A stretch of DNA of 64,000 nucleotides from Streptomyces sp. CGMCC 4.7035 (GTDB taxonomy: Bacteria > Actinomycetota > Actinomycetes > Streptomycetales > Streptomycetaceae): the NCBI RefSeq assembly GCF_031583065.1, contig NZ_CP134053.1:1798001-1862000 (forward strand). Direction: 5' to 3'. The position numbers were made by a program, and so were the translations under genes. The notes below the pieces were generated by a model. It saw only the letters and a program-made list of their open reading frames with translations, searched no databases and was not told where the DNA came from. Shown one piece after another: positions 55,318-64,000 of this stretch. How positions within the stretch are numbered: the first letter of the stretch is position 1; each line of letters starts with the position of its first letter.

Positions 55318-58300
55318 CTAACGCTCCTGGTTGTAGGTGCTGTCAGGACCGAAGCCCTGGCCGTTCGTTTCACTGCCTGCGTTGCGTCCGCGTTGGACAC
55401 CTCGACGCAGGTTGCTCAGCCTGCCCCGGACATCCTCCGGGGCACGGGAGACCTGTGGGCCTCCCTGCGGGGTCGTCTCCGCGGCGCCCTCGATCAGGTT
55501 CGCCTTGGGTACCCGTCGAGGCAGTCCGGAAGAGGTGACCCCGCCCGCCTTGGGCTTCCGGAGCGACGACGCCTGCTGCCACCGCTGGTCGTTCGCGGAG
55601 CGCCAGTCGTCGCCCGACTCCGTGGCCGCCGGCGGCTCCTGCGGCACGGACCGCGGTCGGCCGGTGGCGCCGCTCGCGGTGGAACCGCGGCGGGGCAGTC
55701 CGGCGTCGGTCATCTCGTGGGCAGCGGGGGCCGACCCCGGACGATCGAAGCCTACGCGGTCCCGCTCACTCACGTCAGCGGCCTGCACGGATTCCGTTTC
55801 CGGAGCGTAATCGGCGCGGTAGGCGTTCTGGTACTCGTCCTGCTTCGGCCAGTCATCCTGGTAGGACGACTCGTCGAAGGCCGAGAACGTCTCCGAAGCG
55901 GTGGCCTGGGCCGCCGCACGGTTCTCCTGGCCCGGCTCCGCATAGGCCGGCTCCGGGTAGCCGCCGTCGGCCGGGAAGCCGTCGCCCTGCGGCACTGAGC
56001 CGTTGGACGCGAAGTACGGCTCCTCGTACGCAGGCTGCTGCGGCTCGCCGTACGCCGTCTGCTGGTCGTAACCGGTCTGCTGGTCGTACGCCGCCCGCTG
56101 TTCATCGTAGGCGCCCTGCCCGTTGTCGTACGCGGGCTGCTGCGCCTCGAACCCGTCCTGGTACGACGGAGCGGTCTCCTGGGCCTCCTGCTGGTGGCCG
56201 GGGTCGTGCGTCTGGGCCTCCAGGGCCGCACGGCGCTCCTCGCGCATCAGCGAGCGGCCGACGGGGTCCAGGTCCCGGATGTCGTCCGGGACCTCGGTGT
56301 AGCGGCTGTCGTCGAAGCCGAGCTCCGCCGCCGTCCGCATCGGCTGTCCGGCGAAGCTCTCGCCCTGGAAGGACTGCTCCGGGATGATCTGCGAAACGGT
56401 GAAGTCGTTGCGCTCCAGCGGCTGTTCGCCGCCACCGCCGTGGGTGATGGCGTCCGGGAGCATGACCAGCGAGGTGGTGCCGGCCTGCTCGCCGGAGGGG
56501 CGCAGCTGGACCCGGATGCCGTGCCGGTCGGACAGCCGGCCGACCACGAACAGGCCCATGCGCTGCGAGATCGCGGCGTCCACGGTCGGCGGGTTGGCCA
56601 GCTTGTGGTTGATGTCCGCGAAGTCCTCGGCCGTGAGGCCGATGCCCTTGTCGTGGATCTCGACCATGACGCGGCCGTCGGGCAGACGGGTCGCGGTGAC
56701 ACGCACCTTGGTCTGCGGCGAGGAGAACGTCGTGGCGTTCTCCAGCAGCTCGGCGAGCAGGTGCACGAGGTCGGTCACGGCGCGGCCGTGGATCTCGGCC
56801 TCCGGGACACCGGACAGCTCGATGCGCTCGTACTGCTCCACCTCGGAGGAGGCGGCGCGCAGGACGTCCACGAGGGGGACGGGCTGGTCCCAGCGGCGGC
56901 CGGGCTCCTCGCCCGCGAGGACCAGGAGGTTCTCGCCGTTGCGGCGCATACGGGTCGCGAGGTGGTCCAGGCGGAAGAGGTTCTCCAGCTGGTCCGGGTC
57001 GGCCTCGTTGTTCTCCAGGTCGGTGATCAGGGTCAGCTGGCCCTCGATCAGCGACTGGTTGCGGCGCGAGAGGTTGGTGAAGATCGCGTTGATGTTGCCC
57101 CGCAGCAGGGCCTGCTCGGCGGCGAGCCGGACGGCCTCGCGGTGGACCTGGTCGAAGGCGCGGGCGACCTCGCCGATCTCGTCCCTGGAGGAGATCGGGA
57201 TGGGTGCGACGCGGGTGTCGACGCGGCCCGGGTCGGTGCGCGAGAGCTGGTCGACGAGCATCGGCAGGCGCTGCTCGGCGACGCCGAAGGCGGCGTTGCG
57301 CAGCTGGCGCATCGAGCGGCTCATCTGGCGGGCCATGAGACCGGCGATGATGAAGGCGGCGAGCAGGGCGACGACGACGATGGCGCCGTTGATGTAGGCG
57401 TTGCGCTGGGCGTCGGAGGCGATCTGGCCGGCGTCGTCGACGGCGCGGTTGATCAGTTCCTTCTCCACCTGGCTGTATCCCTGGAACTTCAGGCTGGAGA
57501 CCGCCATCCATGAGGACGGGGTGATGCCGAGCTGCGCGAGTTCGGAGGGCGTCTTGGCGCTGCCGATCGCCTGGATCATCTTGTCCATCGCCGGCGGGGT
57601 CACGACGGTCTGACCGGCGGCCTGGGCCTTGGCCTGGGCGTCGGCGAGCTGCTTCTTGCCCTCTTCCGTCTTCTGCTGCATCACCTCGATGAGGCGGGCG
57701 GCGTCCTTCTCGGTGCCGCCGGAGACGTACTCCTGCAGAGCGACGTTCTCCAGGTACGCGTACGAGGTGAAGGCGGTGACCTGTCGCGCGTAGGTCTTCG
57801 TGTCGGTGCTGGGCTTGACCAGCAGGTGCATGCCTATGGAGCGCTGGAGCGACTCGGCGCCCTTGGCGAGGGCGAGGGCGTACACCGTGCGGCCGTACGC
57901 GGTGATGTTCCCGGTGCCGAGGCCCAGCTCGTTCGAGAACTCCATCAGCAGGTGCTCGACGGTGACGTAGCCCTCTTCGGTCTGGACCGGGTCCATGGCC
58001 TTGGTGTACGCCGCCTGGCGGATCTTCTCCAACTGGGGCTCGGCCTTCACCACCAGGTCGAGTCGGCGCGCCAGTCCCTGCTCGGCGGGCATTCCGACGA
58101 CTTCCTTGTGGAACGCGTCGGCCTTCTGGTCGGTGACGGCCCGGGCCTGCTTGACGGCCGAGTCGTTCCGGTCGCCGTTCAGCAACGGCTGCGCGGAGAC
58201 ATCGCGCTCGTTGAGGAGGGCCTCGGCGTAGTCGCTCGCCGCGGATACGATCTTCGCGACCTTCTCCGCGTCCCGGGCCTCCTGCCAGGTGTTGATCGAG

Positions 58301-58524
58301 CTCCTTACCTGGAAGCCGCCCATGACCAGGCCGACCAGCGCGGGTATGAGCAGGATCGCGTTCAGCCTGGTCGGCACGCGCCAGTTGCGCGGGGAGAGGC
58401 GGCCACCGCTGGACGGGAGGGCCGTCGGCTCCGGGCCGGGCACGTGTGCGGGTGCCGCTCCGCGCGGCGGCGGGGTGAAGTTGCCCCGCGCCGAAGGCTC
58501 GGGGCCTTTCTTGCTTCGCCTCAC
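55318..58524 (-). CDS. cvnA: conservon sensor histidine-kinase-like protein (CvnA)
   Basis: A 1068-residue membrane sensor: Pro-rich lead (1-45), helix 1 (about 54-73), an extracytoplasmic nitrate/nitrite-sensor-like helical domain (about 75-380), helix 2 (about 383-404), a HAMP-like linker, a coiled dimer region with RLDHLATRMRRN, a GHKL ATPase domain (about 585-695; LLENATTFS, EIHDKGIGLT, MGLFVVGRL) and a 350-residue disordered tail with repeated YDQQ/YDEQ units. The GTG at 58524 has GAGAGG about 11 nt upstream. It heads the operon cvnA-B-C-D. Confidence 0.95.
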   Translation of the reverse strand: MRRSKKGPEPSARGNFTPPPRGAAPAHVPGPEPTALPSSGGRLSPRNWRVPTRLNAILLIPALVGLVMGGFQVRSSINTWQEARDAEKVAKIVSAASDYAEALLNERDVSAQPLLNGDRNDSAVKQARAVTDQKADAFHKEVVGMPAEQGLARRLDLVVKAEPQLEKIRQAAYTKAMDPVQTEEGYVTVEHLLMEFSNELGLGTGNITAYGRTVYALALAKGAESLQRSIGMHLLVKPSTDTKTYARQVTAFTSYAYLENVALQEYVSGGTEKDAARLIEVMQQKTEEGKKQLADAQAKAQAAGQTVVTPPAMDKMIQAIGSAKTPSELAQLGITPSSWMAVSSLKFQGYSQVEKELINRAVDDAGQIASDAQRNAYINGAIVVVALLAAFIIAGLMARQMSRSMRQLRNAAFGVAEQRLPMLVDQLSRTDPGRVDTRVAPIPISSRDEIGEVARAFDQVHREAVRLAAEQALLRGNINAIFTNLSRRNQSLIEGQLTLITDLENNEADPDQLENLFRLDHLATRMRRNGENLLVLAGEEPGRRWDQPVPLVDVLRAASSEVEQYERIELSGVPEAEIHGRAVTDLVHLLAELLENATTFSSPQTKVRVTATRLPDGRVMVEIHDKGIGLTAEDFADINHKLANPPTVDAAISQRMGLFVVGRLSDRHGIRVQLRPSGEQAGTTSLVMLPDAITHGGGGEQPLERNDFTVSQIIPEQSFQGESFAGQPMRTAAELGFDDSRYTEVPDDIRDLDPVGRSLMREERRAALEAQTHDPGHQQEAQETAPSYQDGFEAQQPAYDNGQGAYDEQRAAYDQQTGYDQQTAYGEPQQPAYEEPYFASNGSVPQGDGFPADGGYPEPAYAEPGQENRAAAQATASETFSAFDESSYQDDWPKQDEYQNAYRADYAPETESVQAADVSERDRVGFDRPGSAPAAHEMTDAGLPRRGSTASGATGRPRSVPQEPPAATESGDDWRSANDQRWQQASSLRKPKAGGVTSSGLPRRVPKANLIEGAAETTPQGGPQVSRAPEDVRGRLSNLRRGVQRGRNAGSETNGQGFGPDSTYNQER

Positions 58525-58627
58525 TCGACCAACAACCTCTCGGCGACGGCACCTACGTCGTGCCGCGGTGTCTCCTGAGCCCTGTCGCCGACAAGTACGT
58601 CATTGACTACTGGGCAGTTCAGGCATT

Positions 58628-58683
58628 CCAGCACGTCAGCCTGCGCGATTCCAAACACTCGGAATGAAGGATTCCGGTGCTGG
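58628..58683. promoter_or_regulatory. nested inverted repeats upstream of the first conservon
   Basis: CCAGCAC (58628-58634) pairs with GTGCTGG (58677-58683); inside, ATTCC-8-GGAAT (58648-58665) forms a second hairpin and another ATTCC follows at 58671. The region is AT-rich and lies 104-160 nt before the cvnA start on the minus strand, so it may be promoter/operator or leader RNA structure. Confidence 0.5.
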
Positions 58684-58714
58684 GGGCCACACATAAAACG
58701 GTCATAAAGAGCGA

Positions 58715-58734
58715 GCCCCGCCAAAAGACGGGGC
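58715..58734 (-). terminator. terminator after the second conservon
   Basis: GCCCCG and CGGGGC with an 8-nt A-rich loop lie 157 nt beyond the second cvnD stop on the minus strand, followed on that strand by a T-rich run. Read-through into the next conservon is thus limited but possible. Confidence 0.6.
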
Positions 58735-58890
58735 CTTTGTGAGCGCAGCGAGACCGAACGACCGCGACGCGTTGCGATACCACCGGATTTCTCTGTCGAA
58801 ACGTTATGAACACCGGGGCCGACCGTGTCAAACGCCACAGCCGGCTCCGGCATATCTACGACAACTGCCGTATGGCGCCGCCTATTTGAT

Positions 58891-59466
58891 CTACCGCAGG
58901 CGTGCCATGAGGGCATGTTCGACGAGCGTGATCAGCGCACTCTTGGCGTCCGTGCGGTGGCGGGCGTCCGTGGTGATGATCGGCGCGTCCGGACCGATCT
59001 GGAGTGCCTCCCGCACTTCTTCGGGCGCGTAGGGCTGGTGCCCGTCGAAGCCGTTGAGCGCGACGACGAACGGCAGACCGCTGTTCTCGAAGTAGTCGAC
59101 CGCGGGGAAGCAGTCGGCCAGGCGGCGCGTGTCGACCAGGACCACCGCGCCGATGGCGCCGCGGACCAGGTCGTCCCACATGAACCAGAAGCGGTCCTGA
59201 CCGGGCGTGCCGAACAGGTACAGGATCAGGTCCTGGTCCAGGGTGATACGGCCGAAGTCCATGGCCACCGTGGTGGTGGTCTTGTCCCCGGTGTGGGTGA
59301 GGTCGTCGATGCCCGCGGACGCGGACGTCATGACGGCCTCCGTGCGCAGCGGGTTGATCTCGGAGACGGCACCCACGAACGTGGTCTTGCCGACGCCGAA
59401 CCCACCCGCCACCACGATCTTCGCGGAGGTGGTCGCCCGCCCTCCGTCAGAGCTTGCGAAGTCCAC
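58891..59466 (-). CDS. cvnD: conservon Ras-like GTPase (CvnD), second copy
   Basis: A 191-residue GTPase nearly the same as the copy at 53647: P-loop GGFGVGKTTFVG, G3 LFGTPGQDRFWFMW, G4 ALNGFDGH. Differences cluster at the N-terminus (ASSDGGRATT) and in the last 60 residues (HQPYAPEEVREALQIGPDAP). Its ATG is inside the end of cvnC. It closes the second conservon. Confidence 0.95.
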   Translation of the reverse strand: MDFASSDGGRATTSAKIVVAGGFGVGKTTFVGAVSEINPLRTEAVMTSASAGIDDLTHTGDKTTTTVAMDFGRITLDQDLILYLFGTPGQDRFWFMWDDLVRGAIGAVVLVDTRRLADCFPAVDYFENSGLPFVVALNGFDGHQPYAPEEVREALQIGPDAPIITTDARHRTDAKSALITLVEHALMARLR

Positions 59467-59845
59467 TGAGCACCCTTTCGAGCAGTGTCACGTCCGGCGC
59501 GCCGCCGTTGTTCTCGTCGCCACCCGGCTGGTGGATCGCGACGAGACCGGCTTCCGCGAGGTCCGCGACGAGGATCCGTGCCACGCCGAGCGGCATGGCG
59601 AGGAGCGCCGACACCTCTGCCACCGACTTCACCTCACGGCACAGGTGGCAGATCCGCTGGTGCTCCGGGAGCAGCCCCATGAGCGCTGCCGGGTCGGCCG
59701 TCGTGCTGATCAGCGCCTCGATGGCGAGCTGGTAGCGCGGCCGGGTCCGGCCGCCGGTCATCGCATACGGACGTACCAGCGGCTGGTCGCCCTCATCCCC
59801 GTACGGCTCCGCGTACGGATCATGAGAGGCGGTGGGCGGGGTCAT
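59447..59845 (-). CDS. cvnC: conservon DUF742 protein (CvnC), second copy
   Basis: A 132-residue DUF742 protein with a much shorter N-terminal lead (about 20 residues) than the copy at 54209: MTPPTASHDPYAEPYGDEGD, then VRPYAMTGGRTRPRYQLAIE and the same C-terminal LLERVLSGLRKL. The ATG at 59845 has CCGGAGGATTC before it; the frame to 59893 is not needed. It overlaps cvnD by 20 nt. Confidence 0.94.
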   Translation of the reverse strand: MTPPTASHDPYAEPYGDEGDQPLVRPYAMTGGRTRPRYQLAIEALISTTADPAALMGLLPEHQRICHLCREVKSVAEVSALLAMPLGVARILVADLAEAGLVAIHQPGGDENNGGAPDVTLLERVLSGLRKL

Positions 59846-59956
59846 GAATCCTCCGGGCGGGACAGCAAGTAGGTCAGTCGTGCCATCTGTCATGGCCGGT
59901 GGGGGGATTGTGGCGGCCGGACGGTGTTTTGGTGAGGGGGGTGGTGCAGCGGACGA

Positions 59957-60379
59957 TCAGTGAAGCAGACTGCCTTGGAGCTCGGCCCGCAGGTCGGGCG
60001 TGAGGACCGCGCCTGCGCGGTCGACCAGGAGTGCCATCTCGTAGCCGACGAGGCCGATGTCGCACTCCGGGTGGGAGAGTACGGCGAGCGACGAGCCGTC
60101 GGAGACGGACATCAGGAACAGGAAGCCGCGTTCCATCTCGACGACCGTCTGCGCCACGCTGCCGCCCTCGAAGATCCGGGAAGCCCCGGCCGTCAGCGAG
60201 GTGAGGCCCGAGGCCACGGCCGCGAGCTGGTCGGCGCGGTCGCGCGGGAAGCCTTCGGACATCGCCAGAAGGAGTCCGTCGGCGGACACGACGACGGTGT
60301 GGGACACCCCAGGGGTGTTGTCCACGAAGTTGGTGATCAACCAGTTGAGGTTCTGTGCCGCTTGGCTCATCTGGCTCAA
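59957..60379 (-). CDS. cvnB: conservon roadblock/LC7 protein (CvnB), second copy
   Basis: A 140-residue roadblock/LC7 protein almost identical to the first copy (changes are mostly at GGSVAQTV, FLFLMSVS, LSHPECDIG and the last residue). The TTG at 60379 directly follows the cvnA stop and has GGAG at the right spacing; an ATG at 60370 is the alternative. A Cys in HPECDIG is absent from the other copy. Confidence 0.92.
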   Translation of the reverse strand: MSQMSQAAQNLNWLITNFVDNTPGVSHTVVVSADGLLLAMSEGFPRDRADQLAAVASGLTSLTAGASRIFEGGSVAQTVVEMERGFLFLMSVSDGSSLAVLSHPECDIGLVGYEMALLVDRAGAVLTPDLRAELQGSLLH

Positions 60380-63300
60380 CTAACGCTCCTGCTGGTGAGT
60401 GGGGCTCGGGAAGCTGCCGGTCTGGCCTGTACCGGCCTGGCGACCCTGCGCGATACCCCGACGGAGATTGGTCAGCCGGCCGCGTACGTCATCAGGCGCA
60501 CGCGAGACCTGCGGACCGGCGTGGTGCTGTTGCTGCTGAGCCGTGCCCGGAACGAGGTTCGCCCGGGGCACCCGGCGCGGCAGGCCGGAGGTGGTGATGC
60601 CGCCCGCGGCGGGCTGCCGCACGCGCTCGGCCTGGCGGACGAGCTCGTCGTTGGGCGAGGTGCGCCAGGCCGCGTTGGCGGCCGGACGCTGGTGAGCCGC
60701 GGGGGCCTGCTGCTGCGGGGCCTGCGGCGCGGAGCCGTTGCCCTGCTGTTGGCCGCCACGGAACCAGTTGGTCTCGAGCGTGTCGAACAGCGGCGTACGT
60801 CCGTCGCCGGGGTTCGCCGCCGGCGGCAGCGCCTCGGGCTCCTGACGACGCGGAGGCTGTGGGGCCGGCGGCCGGGAGGCGCCGTAGCCGTCGCCGCCCA
60901 CCTGCGGCCGCTCGAACTGGCCGGTGGAGGAGGGGTCCTGGTGGTTTCCGTAGCCCGGCGCGGCGAACTGGCCCGTGCCGGAACCGTTGTAGCCCTGCGC
61001 GGCGAACTGACCGGTGGAGGACGGGTCCTGGGCGTGGCCGGGCGTCGGGAACTGGCCCGTGTTCTGGACGTGGCCGGCCGCGGGGAACTGCCCCGTGTCC
61101 TGACCGCGTCCGACCGCCGGGAACTGGCCCGTGTTCTGGACGTGGCCGACCGCCGGGAACTGGCCCGTGTTCTGGACGTGGCCGGCCGCGGGGAACTGCC
61201 CCGTGTCCTGACCGCGTCCGACCGCGGGGAACTGCCCCGTGTCCTGACCGCGTCCGACCGCGGGGAACTGCCCCGTGTCCTGGACGTGGCCGGGCGCCGG
61301 GAACTGGCCCGTGTCCTGGACGTGGCCGGGCGCCGGGAACTGACCCGTGTTCTGGACGTGGCTGGGCGCCGGGAACTGGCCCGTCGAGCCGCCCTGGTTG
61401 GCGCTGCCGAAGATGTCCGAGCGGACGAACTGGCCGCCGTTGTCCTGCGCGCCCGCGCCGGGGCGCGGGTCGTTGAAGTCCGGTCGCGGGAACTCCGAGG
61501 TCGAGGCCGGGCCCTGGCGGTCGTCGATGCGGGGCATCGGCGAGGTCGTGGACAGGGCGTCCGGCTCCTCGTGGCCGCGCGGGGTGTCCAGCGAGGCGCG
61601 CGGCACCGACGGCTGCGCGTTCTCGTCGCTCCAGCTCGGCGTGCGCTGCTGTGGGTTACCACCGGGCAGTTCGGCCCGCGCGCCGCCGCGGCCGGGGAGC
61701 TGCGGCCGACGCCGGCCACGGCCCTCCTTGGGCTGCTGCTGCGACTGCGGTGGTACGGCCGTGGGGGCGCCGCCGTCGCCGAAGCCGCCCTGGCGCGTGC
61801 CCGAGCCGCCGTCGCCGAAGCCGCCCTGGCGGGAGCCCGTGTCCTGGAAGGCCTGGGCCCCTTGCAGTCCCTGGGGACCGCCCTGTCCGAAGGCGCCGGC
61901 ACCGGCACCCGCGCCCGCCGGAGCCGGCCGGCCCTGCTGCGGGGCGGCGGGGCCCTGCGGACCGCGCGGGGCGCCGGGACGGCCGCCCTGACCACTGCCA
62001 GGCAGCGCGGCGCGCGGACCCTGACCGGCACCCACCTGCCCGCGCTGCGGGGCGGCGCCGAGGCCCGGGCCACCGGTCGAACCGGTACCGAAGGACGAAC
62101 CGCTCTGCTGGGCCTGGCGACGAGCCGCGGCCACGCCGGCGGCGGCCTGCGCGGCGGCGGGACCGCCGCTCTGCGGGGCGCCCTGGCCCGGCTTGCCCGG
62201 AGTGGGCTTCTTGCCGCCCTGGGCGACATCGACCGGGAGCATGACCAGCGCGGTCGTACCACCGGAGTCGGACGGGCGCAGCTGGATGCGGATGCCGTGG
62301 CGCTGCGACAGACGACCGACCACGAAGAGGCCCATGCGGCGGGAGACGGAGACGTCCACGGTGGGCGGCGCGGCGAGCCGCTCGTTGATCGCCGCGAGGT
62401 CCTCGGGGGAGAGGCCGATACCGGTGTCGTGGATCTCGATCAGCACGCGGCCGTCGGGCAGGGCGTGACCGGTGACCTTGACCTTGGTCTGCGGTGAGGA
62501 GAAAGAGGTGGCGTTCTCGAGCAGCTCGGCGAGGAGGTGCACGAGGTCGTTGACGACGCGGCCGGCGACCTCGGTGGTCGGGACCGCGGCCAGCTCGATG
62601 CGCTCGTACTGCTCCACCTCGGACGCGGCGGCGCGGAGCACGTCGACCAGCGGGACCGGGCGGGTCCAGCGACGGCCGGGTTCTTCACCGGCGAGAACGA
62701 GGAGGTTTTCACCGTTACGGCGCATACGCGTCGCGAGGTGGTCGAGCTTGAACAGCGAGGACAGCTGGTCCGGGTCGGCCTCGCGGGACTCCAGCTCGGA
62801 GATCAGCGACAGCTGGCGCTGGATAAGACCCTGGGAGCGGCGCGAGAGGTTGGTGAACATCGCGTTGACGTTGCCCCGCAGCAGGGCCTGCTCGGCGGCG
62901 AGGCGGACCGCCTCGCGGTGCACGTCGTCGAAGGCCGCGGCCACCTGGCCGATCTCGTCCCGGGAGTGCACACCGACCGATTCCACGGACGTGTCGACGT
63001 CCTGCGGGTCGGACTCGGACAGCTGCTTGACCAGCTCGGGCAGGCGGTCCTGGGCGACCTTGGTCGCGGTCTCCTGGAGCCGGCGCAGCGAGCGGATCAT
63101 GGACCGGGCCACGACGAAGGCGCCGACGAGGGAGACGCCGAGGACGAGCAGGATCAGCGCACCGGAGATGATCGCCTCGCGCTCGGAGGCGCTGCGCAGC
63201 TCGCGGGCCTTCTGCTCCATCTCTTCGAGGAGCGTTCCCTCGATCTTGCGCATCTGCTCGATCTTGGCCGAGTCGTCGTCGACCCAGTCCTTGTACGAGC

Positions 63301-64000
63301 GCTTGTCCTGGCTCTTCATGCCGGCCGAGCTCTTGAGGACTCGGTCGGCGTACTTGTTGGCGGCCTCGATCGTCGGGCTGCCCTGGTCGACCGGCTTCGT
63401 CAGCTGCTCGGCGCCGTCGCCGTAGATGCCCCGGAAGCTCTCCAGTTCCGACTCCTGGCTGTCCAGGGCGGAGAGGGCGTACTGACGGTCGTTCTCGGAG
63501 AGGTCGCCGGGCGTGGTGTTGCTCGCCGGCAGGGCCGCCGCGATGACCGCGCGCTGCACCGATGCGTACTCCTTGGCGGTGGAGAAGGCCGCCAGGGCGC
63601 GGGTGCGCGAGATCATCTCCGGGTTGCTGGTGGCCTCCGCCATGTCCTGGGAGAGGCTGAGCAGTCCGGTGATCAGGCGGTGGTACGCCTCGACCGTCTG
63701 CGTGGAGTTCTTCGAGTCCTTGAAGGCGCTGGACCGGATGGCGCTGAGGTTCGACAGCTCGCTGGCGATGCCGGTGAGGCTCTCGGTGACGCCGGTGAGG
63801 TCGCCGCTGCTGGCGGAGTCGTCCACCTGCTGGGCGCCCTCGAGGAAGCTCTGCCTGGCGCGGTTGGTCCTGTCGCGGACGCCCTTGACCGTGTAGTCGG
63901 ACGCCGACGCGCCGTGGGAGAGCGGTCCGGCGGACTGGTCGCGCTCCTCCTGGAGCGCCTGGGCCAGCTGCGTGGCCTGCTTGGTCATCTCCGTCAGCAG
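60380..64000 (-). CDS. cvnA: conservon sensor histidine-kinase-like protein (CvnA), second copy, 5' end outside window
   Basis: The frame runs off the window edge; 1206 residues are visible. In order: part of an extracytoplasmic helical sensor domain, a membrane helix (AIISGALILLVLGVSLVGAF), HAMP-like and coiled region (KLDHLATRMRRN), a GHKL ATPase domain (LLENATSFS, EIHDTGIGLS, MGLFVVGRL), then a very long disordered tail of about 590 residues rich in Gly, Gln and Pro. Within the tail is an array of 12-residue repeats (TGQFPAVGRGQD type). The last 75 residues (GGITTSGLPRRVPRANLVPG, VSRAPDDVRGRLTNLRRGIA) match the end of the other CvnA. The start codon and first membrane helix lie beyond 64000. 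Confidence 0.94.
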   Translation of the reverse strand: MLTEMTKQATQLAQALQEERDQSAGPLSHGASASDYTVKGVRDRTNRARQSFLEGAQQVDDSASSGDLTGVTESLTGIASELSNLSAIRSSAFKDSKNSTQTVEAYHRLITGLLSLSQDMAEATSNPEMISRTRALAAFSTAKEYASVQRAVIAAALPASNTTPGDLSENDRQYALSALDSQESELESFRGIYGDGAEQLTKPVDQGSPTIEAANKYADRVLKSSAGMKSQDKRSYKDWVDDDSAKIEQMRKIEGTLLEEMEQKARELRSASEREAIISGALILLVLGVSLVGAFVVARSMIRSLRRLQETATKVAQDRLPELVKQLSESDPQDVDTSVESVGVHSRDEIGQVAAAFDDVHREAVRLAAEQALLRGNVNAMFTNLSRRSQGLIQRQLSLISELESREADPDQLSSLFKLDHLATRMRRNGENLLVLAGEEPGRRWTRPVPLVDVLRAAASEVEQYERIELAAVPTTEVAGRVVNDLVHLLAELLENATSFSSPQTKVKVTGHALPDGRVLIEIHDTGIGLSPEDLAAINERLAAPPTVDVSVSRRMGLFVVGRLSQRHGIRIQLRPSDSGGTTALVMLPVDVAQGGKKPTPGKPGQGAPQSGGPAAAQAAAGVAAARRQAQQSGSSFGTGSTGGPGLGAAPQRGQVGAGQGPRAALPGSGQGGRPGAPRGPQGPAAPQQGRPAPAGAGAGAGAFGQGGPQGLQGAQAFQDTGSRQGGFGDGGSGTRQGGFGDGGAPTAVPPQSQQQPKEGRGRRRPQLPGRGGARAELPGGNPQQRTPSWSDENAQPSVPRASLDTPRGHEEPDALSTTSPMPRIDDRQGPASTSEFPRPDFNDPRPGAGAQDNGGQFVRSDIFGSANQGGSTGQFPAPSHVQNTGQFPAPGHVQDTGQFPAPGHVQDTGQFPAVGRGQDTGQFPAVGRGQDTGQFPAAGHVQNTGQFPAVGHVQNTGQFPAVGRGQDTGQFPAAGHVQNTGQFPTPGHAQDPSSTGQFAAQGYNGSGTGQFAAPGYGNHQDPSSTGQFERPQVGGDGYGASRPPAPQPPRRQEPEALPPAANPGDGRTPLFDTLETNWFRGGQQQGNGSAPQAPQQQAPAAHQRPAANAAWRTSPNDELVRQAERVRQPAAGGITTSGLPRRVPRANLVPGTAQQQQHHAGPQVSRAPDDVRGRLTNLRRGIAQGRQAGTGQTGSFPSPTHQQER
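61031..61384 (-). repeat. 36-bp coding tandem repeat in the second cvnA
   Basis: About ten 36-bp units coding TGQFPA(P/V/A)G(H/R)(V/G)Q(D/N), with more diverged TGQF units continuing to about 60905. Some neighbouring units are identical at DNA level, pointing to recent expansion. The other cvnA has no such array. Confidence 0.9.

Noticed and set aside
59960..62497. 845-codon + strand frame opposite the second conservon
   Set aside because: Its repeats (VLDVAGRRELARV) are the mirror of the TGQF repeats in cvnA; no ribosome site or promoter.

Overview
The window is a stretch of chromosome from a high-GC actinomycete, almost certainly a Streptomyces. The evidence is the strong G/C bias at third codon positions, frequent GTG starts, rare TTA codons, two adjacent conservon operons, a paired acyl-CoA carboxylase beta/epsilon set, and a core gene order (ligA, c-di-GMP gene, gatCAB, ilvBNC-serA, leuB, ilvE, cimA, accB-accE, cvn) that I recognise from the Streptomyces core chromosome. 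No tRNA, rRNA, CRISPR array, transposase or prophage gene was seen. The species cannot be fixed from the sequence alone.

Left part (1-21813): 3' end of the NAD-dependent DNA ligase gene; a membrane GGDEF-EAL protein resembling RmdB, with an in-frame TTA codon; the gatC-gatA-small membrane protein-gatB operon for Asn/Gln-tRNA amidotransferase, closed by a strong terminator; an MMPL exporter overlapping a RimL-like acetyltransferase; small membrane and charged proteins; a large LuxR-type ATPase regulator; a secreted PQQ-type sugar dehydrogenase lipoprotein; an aldo/keto reductase; a 2-hydroxyacid dehydrogenase; and a second c-di-GMP protein (PAS-GGDEF-degenerate EAL) preceded by a possible His-rich coupled ORF.

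Middle part (21810-46113): a branched-chain amino acid region in which ilvB, ilvN, ilvC, leuB, ilvE and cimA lie within 24 kb, with serA. ilvB and cimA each have a short leader ORF rich in the relevant codons followed by a terminator hairpin with a T tract, i.e. classical attenuators. Interspersed are an MFS exporter with a divergent TetR gene and a shared operator, a PucR-type regulator facing proline dehydrogenase and pruA (proline to glutamate), an AAC(2')-I-type acetyltransferase, an MDR oxidoreductase facing a LysR gene, and an operon of fused urease gamma-beta, a urease alpha subunit with an altered flap, agmatine deiminase and TetR, without urease accessory genes.

Right part (46130-64000): a lipoprotein and a secreted Gly-rich protein transcribed divergently; an XRE/DUF397 pair facing an RsbW-like ATPase (TTA codons on both sides of the divergent promoter); a YdeI-type protein; a YceI protein; the beta subunit (Ile at the substrate-selecting position) and epsilon subunit of acetyl/propionyl-CoA carboxylase; then two consecutive conservons on the minus strand (histidine-kinase-like CvnA, roadblock CvnB, DUF742 CvnC, GTPase CvnD). 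The two GTPase genes share a patch of near identity that suggests gene conversion. The second cvnA runs off the right edge.

A recurring feature is a TANNNT-like -10 box ending 6-7 nt before a start codon that has no Shine-Dalgarno, which predicts leaderless transcripts for about eleven ORFs.
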